Positions 49,279 through 60,483 of a DNA stretch of 64,000 bases are shown in pieces. A program made the position numbers and the translations under genes. Source of the stretch: Pycnopodia helianthoides (lineage: Eukaryota; Echinodermata; Asteroidea; Forcipulatida; Asteriidae); NCBI GenBank assembly GCA_032158295.1, contig CM063261.1, positions 4,340,001-4,404,000 of the forward strand, given 5' to 3'. How positions within the stretch are numbered: the first letter of the stretch is position 1; each line of letters starts with the position of its first letter. Under the pieces are notes generated by a model. The model searched no databases. It was not told the DNA's origin and saw nothing but the letters and a program-made list of their open reading frames with translations.

Positions 49279-50567
49279 ATGACCGACTTAACAGTAAAGG
49301 AGTTAAAGGTCAAAAGAAGAAATGCCAAGGTGGCACTCACAAGACAGGGATGATTGAGAACAACAGGGCAACCGATAAAGTTTCAAGTCAGCTTGAAAAG
49401 GTTGAACTGGTGTATGACAACCTAGTTCAGAACCATGAGGCTTATACCGAGCAGATTTTGGACGATGATGAATTTATTGCCGAAGAGGAATGGGTGGAAG
49501 AATGCCAACAAATGTTCATCACTTTGCCGTGTGAGGCAAAAGATCATCTAACTCCAACACCTACTGAGAAAGAGTCAAACCCGGATGAAGAAGCCATCGC
49601 AGTGCAGAGAAAACTAGTTCCAGTAATGAGCAGTCCAGTTCAAGTGCAGAGCAAACCAGTACAACTTCCAGTTCCAAGCAGCTAATGGAGTCTGATAGCC
49701 ACACCAGCATAAATAAAGCAAGTGATCAGGAGGAAGAGCAGAAGAAAGTGAATGCAGCAACCCATGATGTTGACAAATTCTGTGGGTTTAAAATGGAAAA
49801 GCCGAAGATGCCCAAGATGTGGGAGAGTACGCCATCTTTAAAGATGATTTCAAGCACATGGTCGATAAGAGGTATGGTAAGAGGGATGCCATCACTCTGT
49901 TGCGTACATGCCTACAAGGAAAGCCATTGGAACTGATTAAGGGAATTGGGTCCGATTAAGATGCAGCCTGGGAGTATTTCAACTCCATATATGGTGATCC
50001 ACGATTCATTACTGACACCCTCACACAAGACATCATGAAGTTTAAGCCACTCTGAGATGGAGAAGATGCCAGATTCTGTGAGTTAGTTCATCTTGTGAGA
50101 AGGAGTTACAACACATTGAAGGAGTTGGGGCGATGGAATGACATAATAATCATATGCTAGCAGTCATTGAGCACAAAATGAACTTGGACAACCGTAAGGT
50201 GTGGTCCAGACACTTGGAAAGGGGGAAAGAAATGGCGACACTACAAGGACTGCTTGACTGGATGTCTTCGGAAACGAAATCGAGGATGAGAGCAATGGCA
50301 CCAGTACGATGTATAACTCAAAGTCTCCTATCAAGCATCAATCACATTTAGCAGAAAGACCAGAAGTCAATGCTTCTCCGTGACAAGTGCTGGATTTGTC
50401 ACGCTTCCAGCCACTGGACTTGTCAAGCTTCCAGCCACTGGACAGACCAGTGTGAGAAGTTCAAGGGGATGAGTCCAGACAACCGATTTAAGATGGTTAA
50501 AGAGAACCATGTCTGCATGTTCGACAAGAAGACAGTGCAAAGAGATGATGAACAGACTCCAGTGTAG
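49279..50567 (+). pseudogene. BEL/Pao-like gag, frameshifted
   Basis: It starts at ATG 49279 (MTDLTVKELKVKRR), shifts frame at about 49349 and continues ENNRATDKVSSQLEKVEL. Then come an acidic linker, a DKFCGFKMEKPKMPK block, a frame change into KRDAITLLRTCLQGKPLEL, AWEYFNSIYGDPRF, FCELVHLVRRSYNTL, LDNRKVWSRHLE, and a zinc-knuckle-like C-x2-C...SHWTDQC segment at 50390-50450. This order (helical gag, GKPLEL, YGDP, SHWTDQC) is characteristic of BEL/Pao gag. Several stops (49958, 50055, 50352) make it inactive. Confidence 0.8.
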
Positions 50568-50599
50568 ACACTGAAACCAACAGATGCAATTTCCAGATG

Positions 50600-52882
50600 C
50601 AGCACGATTCTTAAAAAAGAACACCTATGTGGACGACATATGCAATTCTGTCCACACTGTGAATGAGGCCAAGAAGCTGACGAGTGAAATAGATTAGGTG
50701 TTAGCTGAAGGGGGATTCTGAGTAAAAGGCTGGCTATCTAATGAAACTCTCAAAGAAAACTATAACAGTGACAAAGAAATTGAGAGAATAAAGCTTCTGA
50801 ACACCACAACTGATGAAAAAGTGTTAGGGACCGTATGGAACCGCAAAACTGACGAATTCCACTACAAGCTCAACTTAGACTTGGACAAGAATTTGTCTTC
50901 CAATGATCAAGAACTGATGCACAGAGAGTTAACAAAGCGTCAAATCTTGAGCCAAATTGTACGGATCTCTGACCCGATTGGATTTGCTGCAGCCTTTCTC
51001 ATACGTACCAAGATTGGAATGCAACATCTATGGCAACAGGGTCTGGACTGGGACCAAGAAATACCCAAGGCTGATCATGACCGTTGGACCCAACTGTTCA
51101 AAGAGATGAAAGAGTTGAATGAGATCAGTTGAATGTCTCACCCCGTCGAATGCTATTGGTGTACCCATGCTGTGTATCTTCTGGAATGCTCAGAGGAAGC
51201 TTTTGTAGCCTGTGCCTACATCCGATGGCACCTATGATGTCCAATTCATTGCAGCCAAGTCTAGAGTAGCACCCCTATAAAGAGGCTCACCATCCCGCGA
51301 TTGGAATTGCAGGTAGCAGTTATTGGTACAAGGCTGTACCAGGCCATCATGGAAGAAATGCGCCTACCAGTGAAGAAAGCAGTGTTAATGACTGACAGTA
51401 TGATTGCCCTATCTTGGATTTGAGGCCAAGCCAGAGGTTTCAAACCATTTGTATCCAACCGAGTAAGTGAGATTCAGAGCCAAACAGATCCGTCACAGTG
51501 GAGGCATGTTCAAGGAGAGCTGAATGTAGCAGATGACGTCTCTCGTGGAGTACCTGTGAAAAAAATTGACCCAGCATTGGAAAAATGGTCCAGAATTCCT
51601 GTGCTTCCCAGAAGAAAGTTCGCCACAAGACGCAGAGAGGGTGAACCAGATAGAGGTAGATAAGGAACGACACAAGACCCAAGCTGTATTCATCACAACT
51701 GAAACTCAGGAAGCCATTGACTGCAAGAAGTATTACAGCTGGAGAAAGCTAATCAGAGTCACAGCCTATGTTCGTCGATTTGTACAGAACATACGAACCA
51801 AGATGCAGTCTTGTGTAAACAAGGAGTTTAAACAGGGTCCACTCTCACCCCAAGAGCTGACAGAAGCTGCCAACTACTGGATTATCGAGACACAGAAAAA
51901 TCTACACAAAAGCATGGGCAACGGAGAGTTCAAGTCATTGAGTCCCTTCACCGATGATGCAGGAATCTTAAGGGTTGGAGGCCGACTGCAGGAGTCTGCG
52001 ATGTTGTACACTACAAAGCAACCAGCATTGCTTCCCCATGATCATCACATTTCCATTCTGATTGTGCGTAATATGCACCAACAGGGCCACACTGGAGTTG
52101 CCACCACTGTAGCAAAAACAAGGCCGAGATACTAGATCCTGAAAGCACACAACCTAGCCAAGACGATCAAATACCGCTGTATGGTTTGCAGAGAGGCAGA
52201 GCTTAAAATCGAGACACAGATCATGGCTGATATACCGAAACAACACCTGGCACCATACACACCACCGTTCTACTTCACATCATGCAACTACTTTGGACCC
52301 TACCAAGTGAAGATTGGACGTAACAAGACAGCCAAAAACTACAGTGTGATCTTTACTAGCCTGAACACCAGAGCAGTGCACTTAGAGTTAGCGGTGGACT
52401 GTTCCACTATGGAATACATGCAAGTGCTCCGTAGATTCATCTCTATCAGAGGCTATCCAGCTAAGGTGATTAGAGACAACGGAACCCAACTGGTCGGAGC
52501 ACAACAGGAACTTCAAAGGAGGATTCAAAATTGGAACATAGAAGAGTTGCAACAGTTCGGTGCAGAGAAAGGCAAGGAATGGAAGTTCATCACACAAAGA
52601 GCACCACATCAAAATGTTTGTGCAGAGGCATTAGTCAAGGGCTGCAAGACTGCGCTGAAAAGGGCTGTTGGGGCTCAGGTACTGACTCCATTGAGCTTTA
52701 CACAGTTTTACTACAAGTTGCGAACCTCGAACCAACGCCCAATTGGAACGATCCCAAATGACCCAGATGATGGTTCCTACCTGAGTCCGAATGATATACT
52801 ACTTGGAAGACCTTCGACTGATGTTCCTCGGGGGCCATACCAGGAGACCAACAATCCTAGGCACTTTTATGACTTGTATTAG
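50600..52882 (+). pseudogene. BEL/Pao-like pol remnant: RT C-terminal half, RNase H, integrase
   Basis: The gag zinc knuckle is followed almost at once by the RT active-site block TYVDDICNSV (YVDD at 50626-50637), so protease and the first half of RT are deleted. Next come ISDPIGFAAAFLIRTKIGMQ (50970) and WQQGLDWDQEIP, RNase H blocks PRLELQVAVIG and ALMTDSM-like (51290-51410), and GELNVADDVSRG (51520). Integrase has an HHCC region (HHISILIVRNMHQQGH, then CMVC), a core with SCNYFGP where the usual first Asp is Asn, RDNGTQLVG, and the Glu region AEALVKGCK. It ends PRHFYDLY at a stop, short of the family's usual C terminus. Stops and frameshifts are present throughout. The element is dead. Confidence 0.88.
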
Positions 52883-53036
52883 TGTTTTCATGTTGCTCTT
52901 GTACAGAGCCATTGTTATATGAGGTTGTGTTTTACTGTTCTGAGTTTATCCCACCCGTTTTATATTGATAGTGTTTTTCATTGCACTGTATCGTCACGAG
53001 GAGACCCTACCCACTTTCCTAACAGTACTTTAAAAA

Positions 53037-53116
53037 AGGTCGAAGGTCAGAGAGTTGAGCGGGAATTGGTGGTGATGGCGCCCTAATAGGCAGCAAACGC
53101 AAGTTGATTCGAAACC
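53037..53116. repeat. Right arm of 9.4-kb-spaced inverted repeat
   Basis: AGGTCGAAGGTCAGAGAGTTG to TTGATTCGAAACC is the reverse complement of 43697-43800. It comes 155 bp after the BEL-like stop codon. No matching short duplication is visible outside the two arms. Confidence 0.8.
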
Positions 53117-53663
53117 TTCATTTGTGAAGTTGGTAATAGTTGCTAAATAAATTAGATCACAGCCCTCACCATACACCTTGCAAGAGCAAAGTACAATGCA
53201 GTGTGGCATAAGAGTCTGTGTGCACCCCCCAAACCCCCATATGGCGAACTGTGTCGAAATTTTGTCTGATAGCACCCTCTTTTGAATCAACTTCCTTCGC
53301 ACGAGGACACATGACACCTGTACCCCACAGGCTAACAAAATCCACAAAAAGGAAATAATGCAATACACAAACTTCAACTCTTTCTGACTTTGTAATTATT
53401 TCACCTGTTTGTTATACATTTGCGATATACATTAACTTGTCATGAATTATTATAAATTTATCTTATAAGTAAAAAAAAAAACAACAACAGACGGCAACAT
53501 AACCAAAACCCCTTCTTAATTTTCAAAAAAGAAAGGTTTGTTTTTACAAAGTTATTCGCATGTAGCAAATAAATAATCTCTGAGAAACTAGGAGTCGCCA
53601 CCCCATAAGCATGCGTTTGAAATTGGTTTTGCCCAACACTATATAATATTAATATTTAATTGT
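53117..53663. other. Intergenic, repeat-like, no gene seen
   Basis: The segment 53250-53335 (TTTGAATCAACTTCC...GCCTGTGGGG-type words, inverted) resembles 58700-58770, which suggests a low-copy dispersed repeat. A minus frame at 53030-53377 has no domain. Confidence 0.4.
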
Positions 53664-54018
53664 GTGGTGTAATGGTATATTATACAAGATTGGTTAGGAT
53701 AAAAATCATTTTTGTTAAATTTTTAGTATGAAAGCTTACTGATAATGAAGTTCATACTGGAAACCATTTTTCTGTGACATAAAGTCATATTCGACAAAAC
53801 TGTACCTAAAAACTTTTGAAAACAGCTGATTTTGGTTGTTTCAACCAAAATAAATGAAGAGCAAAGTCTCTACAAGCTGAAAATAATGTGCATGGTTTTT
53901 CATTATTTTCTCCTGACTGGCACAACGGATTATGCCAAAAACTTTATGTGTATAAAAATGGTTGATCATACAAACATGAACACTGTCCGAGACTATTTTG
54001 TCAGCTTTACCGATTCAC
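53664..54018. mobile_element. TTAA-related MITE, family C, right-truncated
   Basis: The left end GGTATATTATACAAGATTGG and the interior (GAAAACAGCTGATTTTGGTTGTT, CTCCTGACTGGCACAACGGATTATGCC, CCGAGACTATTTTGTCAGC) match 16133-16531. The right terminal repeat is lost. Confidence 0.7.
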
Positions 54019-54073
54019 TTTGCTCCGACACCCCTATGTTCTAACAACCCCTTGTAATCTACTCCCCCACACT

Positions 54074-54117
54074 AGGGTTAGGGTTGGGGTTAGGGTTAAG
54101 GTAGGGTTAGGGTTAGG
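54074..54117. repeat. Interstitial telomere-like (TTAGGG)n tract
   Basis: About seven TTAGGG-related units (CTAGGGTTAGGGTTGGGG, then TTAGGGTTAAGG and TAGGGTTAGGGTTAGG). TTAGGG is the telomere unit of deuterostomes and many other animals. The tract is short and imperfect, so it is an internal telomere-like sequence and not a chromosome end. Confidence 0.9.
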
Positions 54118-55782
54118 AAAATGGATTGTCAGAACATAGGGCTGTCAGAACAAAAGTGTGTCGGAACATACAGGTTTATTGCAATTCAGAGTCTGCTCAG
54201 AATTATGGAAGGTCTTGGGTTCACTTTCAACCTGAGGTGTTCTTGGACTTGTCCTGCACTTTGTACAGTGATGTATAGTCACTTGTTGGTTAGTTACATA
54301 AAGCGTTCATGAATTAGAGAGTTTTAAACAATTTCCTTATGCCATGGAGCTATAGGCCCATCACTGCGGAAACCACTTGGGGGATCTAGAGGTGATCCAC
54401 AGGTGATCCAAAGGATCAACTGATCACCTAAAGAGTTTTCCATACAAGAGAACTTTTCAGTTACTGAATATAGACCGTGTAACCTGTGACCTCACATGTT
54501 TACCAAAGAGCCACCTGGACTTCCTGCAGGCACAATTTGTACACAGCCAAACGGAAGAAAACATATAATCTTTTATTATATGGAGATGCACTTCCCGATT
54601 TGTATCAACTTTTGATATGAAGAAAGGGGGCGCATCTCAAAACTTGTTCAGCTGTTATTTTTATAACTCTTGAATTTATATGGAAATAATGACACAAAAT
54701 GTGAACATTTCCCTAATATGACCAGTGTAGTGCCTTGCCAGCCAGAAAGGCCCTGGAATGTACAAGGTCACTCTTTTCGTAAAAGGTCACGTGGTCTTTA
54801 CATTGCTTTATTGGCACTTTGGTTAATTAACACTTACAAAGTTTCTTCTTCTTTTCTTACGAAGGGTGAAAATATAAATGCATTTTACTGAAAAGCAAAG
54901 GCATCATCTCTTACAGACAATTTGACTAGCTCCAGCGTGAAAGCTCGCTAATTATTCAGTTCATACCAGAATCCTTCATCCATAGAAATACTTTCATCTG
55001 TTCTACCGTCAGAGTCAATAGAACGTTTATTTCCACATTTGCACATGGAGGTATCATCCTAAAGGCCAAAAGTAGCGATCGAAGTTCCCAAAATTTACCT
55101 TATAACAGATATATGATGCATACTGTACGCGCAGTAGTTTGTTTTCGTTAAAAACTTTATGAACAGGTCCATAAAGAATCACATGGAGGGACACATGTAC
55201 TGTAGCTGCAGAACGAGTGACAACAATTTATAAGTGAAGTCGACGTCTATTGGACTTGTAAATGTTTGAAAACATTTTATGACTGTCCACAGGGTTGCTT
55301 AAATCTGTGAAATTTACACAGGTTGGACGGATGTTATGTTAATTTTGTTTTAATTAGAGGAATGAGTTTCAAAACTTCCAATCAAAAGTCTGTTCCTTTA
55401 AGGTGAGCCCTCTGCTGCCACGCCTCGGGTTGTATCGCAAACTTGGGTGTGATCTCTGGCTTTTCTCAATTTTTAATGGCCCAGTTGAGAAACCCTGAAA
55501 CGAGGAAGTCAGTTGATCAGCTGAAAGGCTGCATGCCTAAATAATAGCTATCAAGATTAGTGCTGGTGTACATTTTGCAAATACTATTTTTGTATCAACA
55601 ACATCATTTTGAGTAATAAATATGAAATAAATATTTTTTTAAACAAAACAAATTGGATTAAAGAGATGGTTATGTCACTGAGTGTTTGAGAGAAAAGGTA
55701 CATCATTTTTTTTCAATAGGAAAGGAATACAACAATTCTGGATTGATTGTGAGAAATTTGTGAAATAAACGTAAAATAAATA
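54118..55782. other. Intergenic, no gene seen
   Basis: Unassigned. Small local repeats include AGGTGATCCA words at 54391-54425. The segment 55395-55550 shares AACGAGGAAGTCAGTTGATCAGCTGAAA-like words and GCATGCCT with 29735-29790, probably an old dispersed repeat. Confidence 0.45.
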
Positions 55783-56128
55783 ATAATTATATTTATTCTT
55801 ATATAGCGCAATTCCAAAGAATAATCATTGAGCTTCAAACATTATTACCCCTGGTCACTGGGCCATTGTTTCATTCCTTTTACCATCTCAGCTCCAAGGG
55901 GGTATACAGCCTGTGCTGCCAAGTATATAGCTAAGCTAGATCAATCATAAAAACCATCTCGGCCCTCACAAGTACCCATTGACTCCTGGGTTATGGGGAG
56001 CAATTACAGTTAAGTGCCTTGCTCAAGGACACAAGTGTCATGACCGGGATTTGAACCCACACCCTGATGTCTTAGCCACCAGGACTTGAGTCCGATACAC
56101 TAAACCGCTCGGCCACGACACGCCGCAT
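55783..56128 (-). mobile_element. tRNA-derived SINE, near-complete copy
   Basis: Minus-strand head GTCGTGGCCGAGCGGTTTAG (A-box), GACTCAAGTCCTGGTGGC, B-box GGGTTCAAATCCCGG, then body CACTTGTGTCCTTGAGCAAGG, CCAGGAGTCAATGGGTAC, GGGCCGAGATGG, and tail TATATAAGAATAAATATAATTATT. The long variable arm and GCCGAGCGGTT point to a tRNA-Leu or tRNA-Ser ancestor. This is the best-preserved copy in the window. Confidence 0.85.
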
Positions 56129-56340
56129 AAACAAAGAACAATGGATGATTGATACAATTAAAGAAATGGTATAGCTCTGAGTATTTGAGGGAAAAACTCT
56201 TCTCAGAAAATGAACAGGACATTCTGGAATGAACTTGACATGAATTTTGTAACTGTGCCAGTTTCATTGTAATACCGTTGGAAGATGACAACAGATCGCC
56301 TCCAAAGAAGAGGAATCAAATCCATGGTATAACAAAACAA

Positions 56341-56478
56341 TCTGCACGCTCTGTGATGGGGACCATGGGTTTTGTACACCCTTGGGGGGAAAAAACGGCC
56401 CACCGTGGCGAAGCCAAGGGTGCCATTTGCCTCGTCGGGGGTATACAAAACACCATGGACTCCATCACAGCATGCAGA
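56341..56478. mobile_element. Short inverted-repeat element, about 138 bp
   Basis: CTGTGATGGGGACCATGGG with TTTTGTACACCC at 56351 is matched inverted by GGGTATACAAAACACCATGG with ACTCCATCACAG ending at 56470. The symmetry continues outward (TCTGCACG and CATGCAGA). The centre is GC-rich (ACGGCCCACCGTGGCG). No flanking duplication is clear. The overlapping frames on both strands are by-products of this symmetry. Confidence 0.7.
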
Positions 56479-57199
56479 AATTGTATAATGTACTCATTTG
56501 GAAGGGGGTGGGTTTCAAACAGATATTACTCTCTGAATGACCATGACGAACTTTGGACGAACCCTACATTTTGTGAGAGTCAATCATTATGTGCTGAAAT
56601 GTTCAGGTATTGGTAAATCAAACAAAATCAACAAAAAAAGAATCATTGATCTTTAATTTGAAAGCTCGCTTTAGTTTGATTATCCAGGCACTGGTTACAA
56701 TCATCCAGAGGAATCCTCATATTCTGAATTTTTTATTAACAAGAAGCATTTACTGATTCTGCTTACTTAAAGTGATAACTGGGTACAAATAAAAATATAA
56801 AAAAAATCTCCCAAAAGGAAATTATTCAAAAAGTTCAAACATCACATGTAGAAAAAACCAAACTTCATAACTATGACACAAACATTTCAGCCCCTCAAGC
56901 GAGGAACCTGTTTGGTTGCAACGCCCCTGTGGTACATGTGGATTGTATCGCAAGATTTGCTTAATTAGTTAAGTTTTCTAATTTGGTTTCATCTACCACT
57001 GACAATCATCATACCGATTTTGTACCCAAAGGATGCTGGCAGAGTTCTGTCCTGACCCCCTCTGAACCAACTCACTAACCCCTTTTGATTGACAACACCC
57101 CCCCCCTTCTAGGACATGTGGTATGGTACAGCTTAGGATATCATGGCTTATAAGCTGACCAGTGTGTACGATGGGGTTAAGACAATGAAATTGTTAATT

Positions 57200-57545
57200 T
57201 TGTGGCGTGGCGTGACCGAGCGGTTTAGTTCACCGGACCCAAGCTCTGGTATTGTCAGCAGCAGAGTGTGGGTACAAATCCTGATCATGCCCTTGAGCAA
57301 GGCACTTCACCATAATTGCTTGTAAAAAGTTGGGCAGGTTTAAGTGCATTCTGCTCTACCAGCCAGGCTCCTAGTAAATGATACCCAGGCCTACATCATT
57401 ACGGACTGTGAAGGGGGCAACCCTGTTTCAGCCCCAGGAGTAGGTGGCAATGAGCCCCTGGTGACAATTGATTTGGGTCGACAGCCCTCACCTTAAAGTG
57501 GCCGTCTGGCCTTGTGAGTGAGGAAATATTAACCCAAAAAATTGA
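57200..57545 (+). mobile_element. tRNA-derived SINE, near-complete copy
   Basis: The head GGCGTGACCGAGCGGTTTAG, CAAGCTCTGGTATTGTC, and B-box GGGTACAAATCCTGATC are followed by CCTTGAGCAAGGCACTTCACC and a 230-bp body ending AATATTAACCCAAAAAATTG with an A-rich tail. It is the same head type as 55783-56128, with a different or longer body. Confidence 0.8.
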
Positions 57546-58037
57546 AATAAAAAAAATATAAAAAATAGGTCAGCAGGTGCTGCCAGCGGCCCCCCTCACT
57601 GCAACATTTTAAATCATTTTGAGTTTTAGGAAAGAATAAATCCTCCAAAGTCCAATGATGTACCATGCCTTTAAATGTTTGTTCTCACGTCAAATGCCTC
57701 ATATTACCTGTGTGTGGAAAATGAGGAAAGGAAAACATTCATCAATTTCCTTACAAAAATATTTCTTTACTTCTTTGTTTTGTTTATACCATAAAATTCT
57801 GCTTGGTGGTTGACATTGTGTGAACTCAAATTGTTCTCCATACTGAACAAAACATATTTACAAACTTGGACTAATTTCTGGTTGAAATTTGCATTTTTGA
57901 GAATTTTTTTTCAGGTTTCTCACATAAGGTTGACTTTAATCCTGATATGCAAATCTCACAATGGTGTATTTCACAGGAAAGTTAGTTCCTGCATGTTGAG
58001 TTCAATATTTTGTTTTGATATTATAAATATAACTTAA

Positions 58038-58474
58038 AGGTAGGGTCATAGATTGTTTTATGTCTACATAATGCTGATTTATAGGCAACATTATGAAGAA
58101 AAATACAGTAAAAGTCACATGTGAAAGTTTCAGCTGAGTACAGTGTCTACTTGCTGAGAAAACTGCCAAAAACTGTCACAGTATTTTCACAAGAACGTTG
58201 AATCCATCCACATTTAGCGAGGTGACAGCGGGTACCAACCGCATCTCTGCAACCGCAGCATTCACAAACAGACACCAAGCCTCAGAAATCTGAGAAACAA
58301 TTCATGCATAAATCGCTTCTCAGATTTTTGGGGTGAAAAATTGTCCAAACCATATTACTTTGAAGGGAATCCTTTCTCAAAATAGTTTACACTATCGACA
58401 GCTGCAGTGCTTCTCACCAAGTAAGTTTGTATGATCATTAATTTTTGGAGTATTTACCGATCTATGACCCTACC
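58038..58474. mobile_element. TTAA-type MITE, family D copy 2
   Basis: This 437-bp element has ends AGGTAGGGTCATAGATTG and GATCTATGACCCTACC(T), with TTAA at 58034-58037 and 58475-58478. It is collinear with 5691-6105. Confidence 0.85.
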
Positions 58475-58478
58475 TTAA

Positions 58479-59167
58479 AAAAAACATTACATAAAGCATG
58501 AGCCATGAATGTGAACATTGTGACAAGCAATCAATTTCTGGCTATATTTGTGTACATTTTGTTCATCAGTAAAAAACATTTTTTGACAAGTTAACATTCT
58601 GGACTTGTACACTACTTAATCATGCCGCTTTCTGTTTAATGTGATCCATTAATCTTCCATGTAATTTGATTCCATGGAACCACTTTCGAGTCAAATTAGC
58701 CGTATTTTTGAAATTTCGTCTGATGGTTCTCTCTGTTGAATCAACTTCCTTTAGCCTGTGTTAATTTAGCATATGGGAGACGCACTGACAAGGGGGTAGG
58801 GAAAAAATCCCCTATGACACCCGAAGTAGCAAAAGCTTTAAGCATGAGGCGAATGTCTGCATGCGTGATGCACCAACAGGACAGAGAGCACAACCATTTA
58901 TATTTGACCGGTAAAAAGCTTCTTTTTTTTTAAATTAAGCCCGGTTCCATAACTAAACTTTGATTTTTTTTTCTTTCCGTTCTCGTCTCTGATCATTCAG
59001 GAGAATCTCTCTGCATCAACCTCAACACAGGCCGACTTCTTGATTTCCTCTCTGAGAATTTGATCTAAATGTATTGCTCGTATGTCCCTCCGAGGTGGCA
59101 AGAGTTGTGACAACTTCTAAACCAAGCCACAACGATATAGTCCAGTGGAGAGAAATAAAACTTCACA
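58479..59167 (-). other. Probable HERC 3' UTR and downstream sequence
   Basis: Directly downstream of the HECT stop codon on the minus strand. No clear AATAAA is visible on the minus strand close to the stop, so the 3' end is not placed. No other gene was seen. Confidence 0.35.
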
Positions 59168-59376
59168 TCAGACCAGCGCAAACCCCTCGGTGTGCTCGAT
59201 GGCAAATAGGAGTTTTTCCCTTAGCTTGTCTTTGGCTTTGTAGATTGGAAGATCCAGGAGGTTGAAGCAGGTGTGGGCGACCGGCAGGAAGTCATCACCG
59301 CTCCGGACTGGTTGGATGATGGTGCGCAGCGTCTTCATTCCCTGAATGGGAACTCGATCTGTGCCAGTTAGGAATA
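59168..59376 (-). CDS. HERC-type HECT E3 ligase, last coding exon
   Basis: This exon has 209 coding nt and completes 69 residues plus a stop (TGA 59168-59170). It reads VFLTGTDRVPIQGMKTL, then DDFLPVAHTCFNLLDLP, then KLREKLLFAIEHTEGFALV. This is the C-terminal lobe of a HECT ubiquitin ligase. The Cys in HTCFN is the ubiquitin-accepting residue, and FLTGTDR and LREKLL...EGF are family signatures. The form FLTG-DR-PI-GM and the end EGF-L- resemble HERC3-like small HERC proteins more than NEDD4-type ligases; the paralogue is uncertain. The acceptor is TTTTTTATTGTCCTGACAG, phase 1, matching the donor of the exon at 62206. HECT ligases carry ubiquitin as a thioester before transfer to substrate. 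Confidence 0.93.
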
Positions 59377-59454
59377 CTGTCAGGACAATAAAAAAGGTAG
59401 ACAGTGAACATGGAGTGTTGATGAAGTATCGAAATTAGATTAGCATAGGTTCAC

Positions 59455-59531
59455 AGTGTGGATGATGATTCGGAGCACCTTCGTTCCCTGAATGGGATCC
59501 CGATCTGTGGCCAGTTAGGAATACTTGATTG
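59455..59531 (-). pseudogene. Decayed partial copy of the HECT last exon
   Basis: It matches the start of the real exon (TATTCCTAACTGGC, ACAGATCG, CCATTCAGGGAA) for about 75 nt, including an AG just before TATTCC. One inserted base (GGCC for GGC) breaks the frame after VFLTG, and the copy stops well before the catalytic Cys. It lies 79 bp upstream (in transcription) of the functional exon. Confidence 0.8.
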
Positions 59532-60245
59532 TCTGACAATCCTTAGAAACAATGCTGCAAAGCATCCAATAATTATCCATGTTGGACAGGCACCTGTCCA
59601 ATATTATACAAACATTAGATGCATATGAGTACAACATAGCAGAATATAATCACAAGGTAAAAAATCTGGACTGTTCTGGTCTAGATTTCAACAAGTGCTT
59701 ATATTCTGCTGTACCTCACACATAGATCTTTCATTTAATTCATAATTTATTTCAATAATAAAAAACTAGAAATGAGTTTGTTACGAACAAACACGGGTTT
59801 TGGTTGTCTTGTCAATAATAAACTTTGAATTAATGTAATGATTAATTTCACACCTGATGACATCACGATGACGAAAACATGTTTTTCGTACTTACTTTGT
59901 TATAAGCTACAAGACGGCACAAAGATTGTGACTTTATGACATGTGGTTAAGGAAATGTATTTTTGTATTTGAATTATCTGTTTGTACCGGAAGTAAAGGT
60001 CAAAGGCTAGATGGTCACATTTTTAAATAACATGTTAAATGTGCCCTAAGTTACAAGATGGCACAACGATTTTAACTCTTTACATATGGTTCAGACGTTA
60101 TAAAGTTTTAAATAATAACGCTTCAGAATTTAATAGTTTGAGGACTCTCCACAAGCAAGAGGGCGCTATACAAGTTCACTGTTGTTTGTATTATCGTTAG
60201 ATAGAAGCGAAGTAGTGAACCAAAATGAAGCACGAATGAACAGAA
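59532..60245. other. HERC last intron, local repeats
   Basis: Intron sequence with an imperfect repetition (GCTACAAGACGGCACAAAGATTGTGACTTTATGACATG... near 59908 and GTTACAAGATGGCACAACG near 60050). No coding exon was seen. Confidence 0.5.
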
Positions 60246-60483
60246 TGATACCATGCGTGTGACACTGGCTCTCTGTGTAGGTATGGCCATATGTAGTTTA
60301 CAGTGTGTTTTACGTGCAGTGTACACAGTTATGGCGATCGTAAGAGGAAACAAAATAATGCATGAATGAAATGTCCAAAGGTCGAACGATGCCATGCGTG
60401 TGACATTATTGCTCTCTATGTAGGTACGGCCGCATGTAGTTTACAGTGTGTTTTACATGCAATGTACACAGTCATGGCGATCG
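60246..60483. repeat. Two-copy duplication of a 95-bp segment
   Basis: GATACCATGCGTGTGACA to TTATGGCGATCGT (60246-60340) recurs as GATGCCATGCGTGTGACA to TCATGGCGATCGT (60387-60483) about 141 bp downstream, with a few substitutions. Confidence 0.85.

Noticed and set aside
49279..52882. LTRs for the BEL-like element
   Set aside because: I compared 48600-49280 with 52880-53100 by eye and found no direct repeat; a computed self-alignment could overturn this.
56278..56616. 112-codon frame and its minus-strand counterpart
   Set aside because: Both cross the inverted-repeat element; no domain seen.
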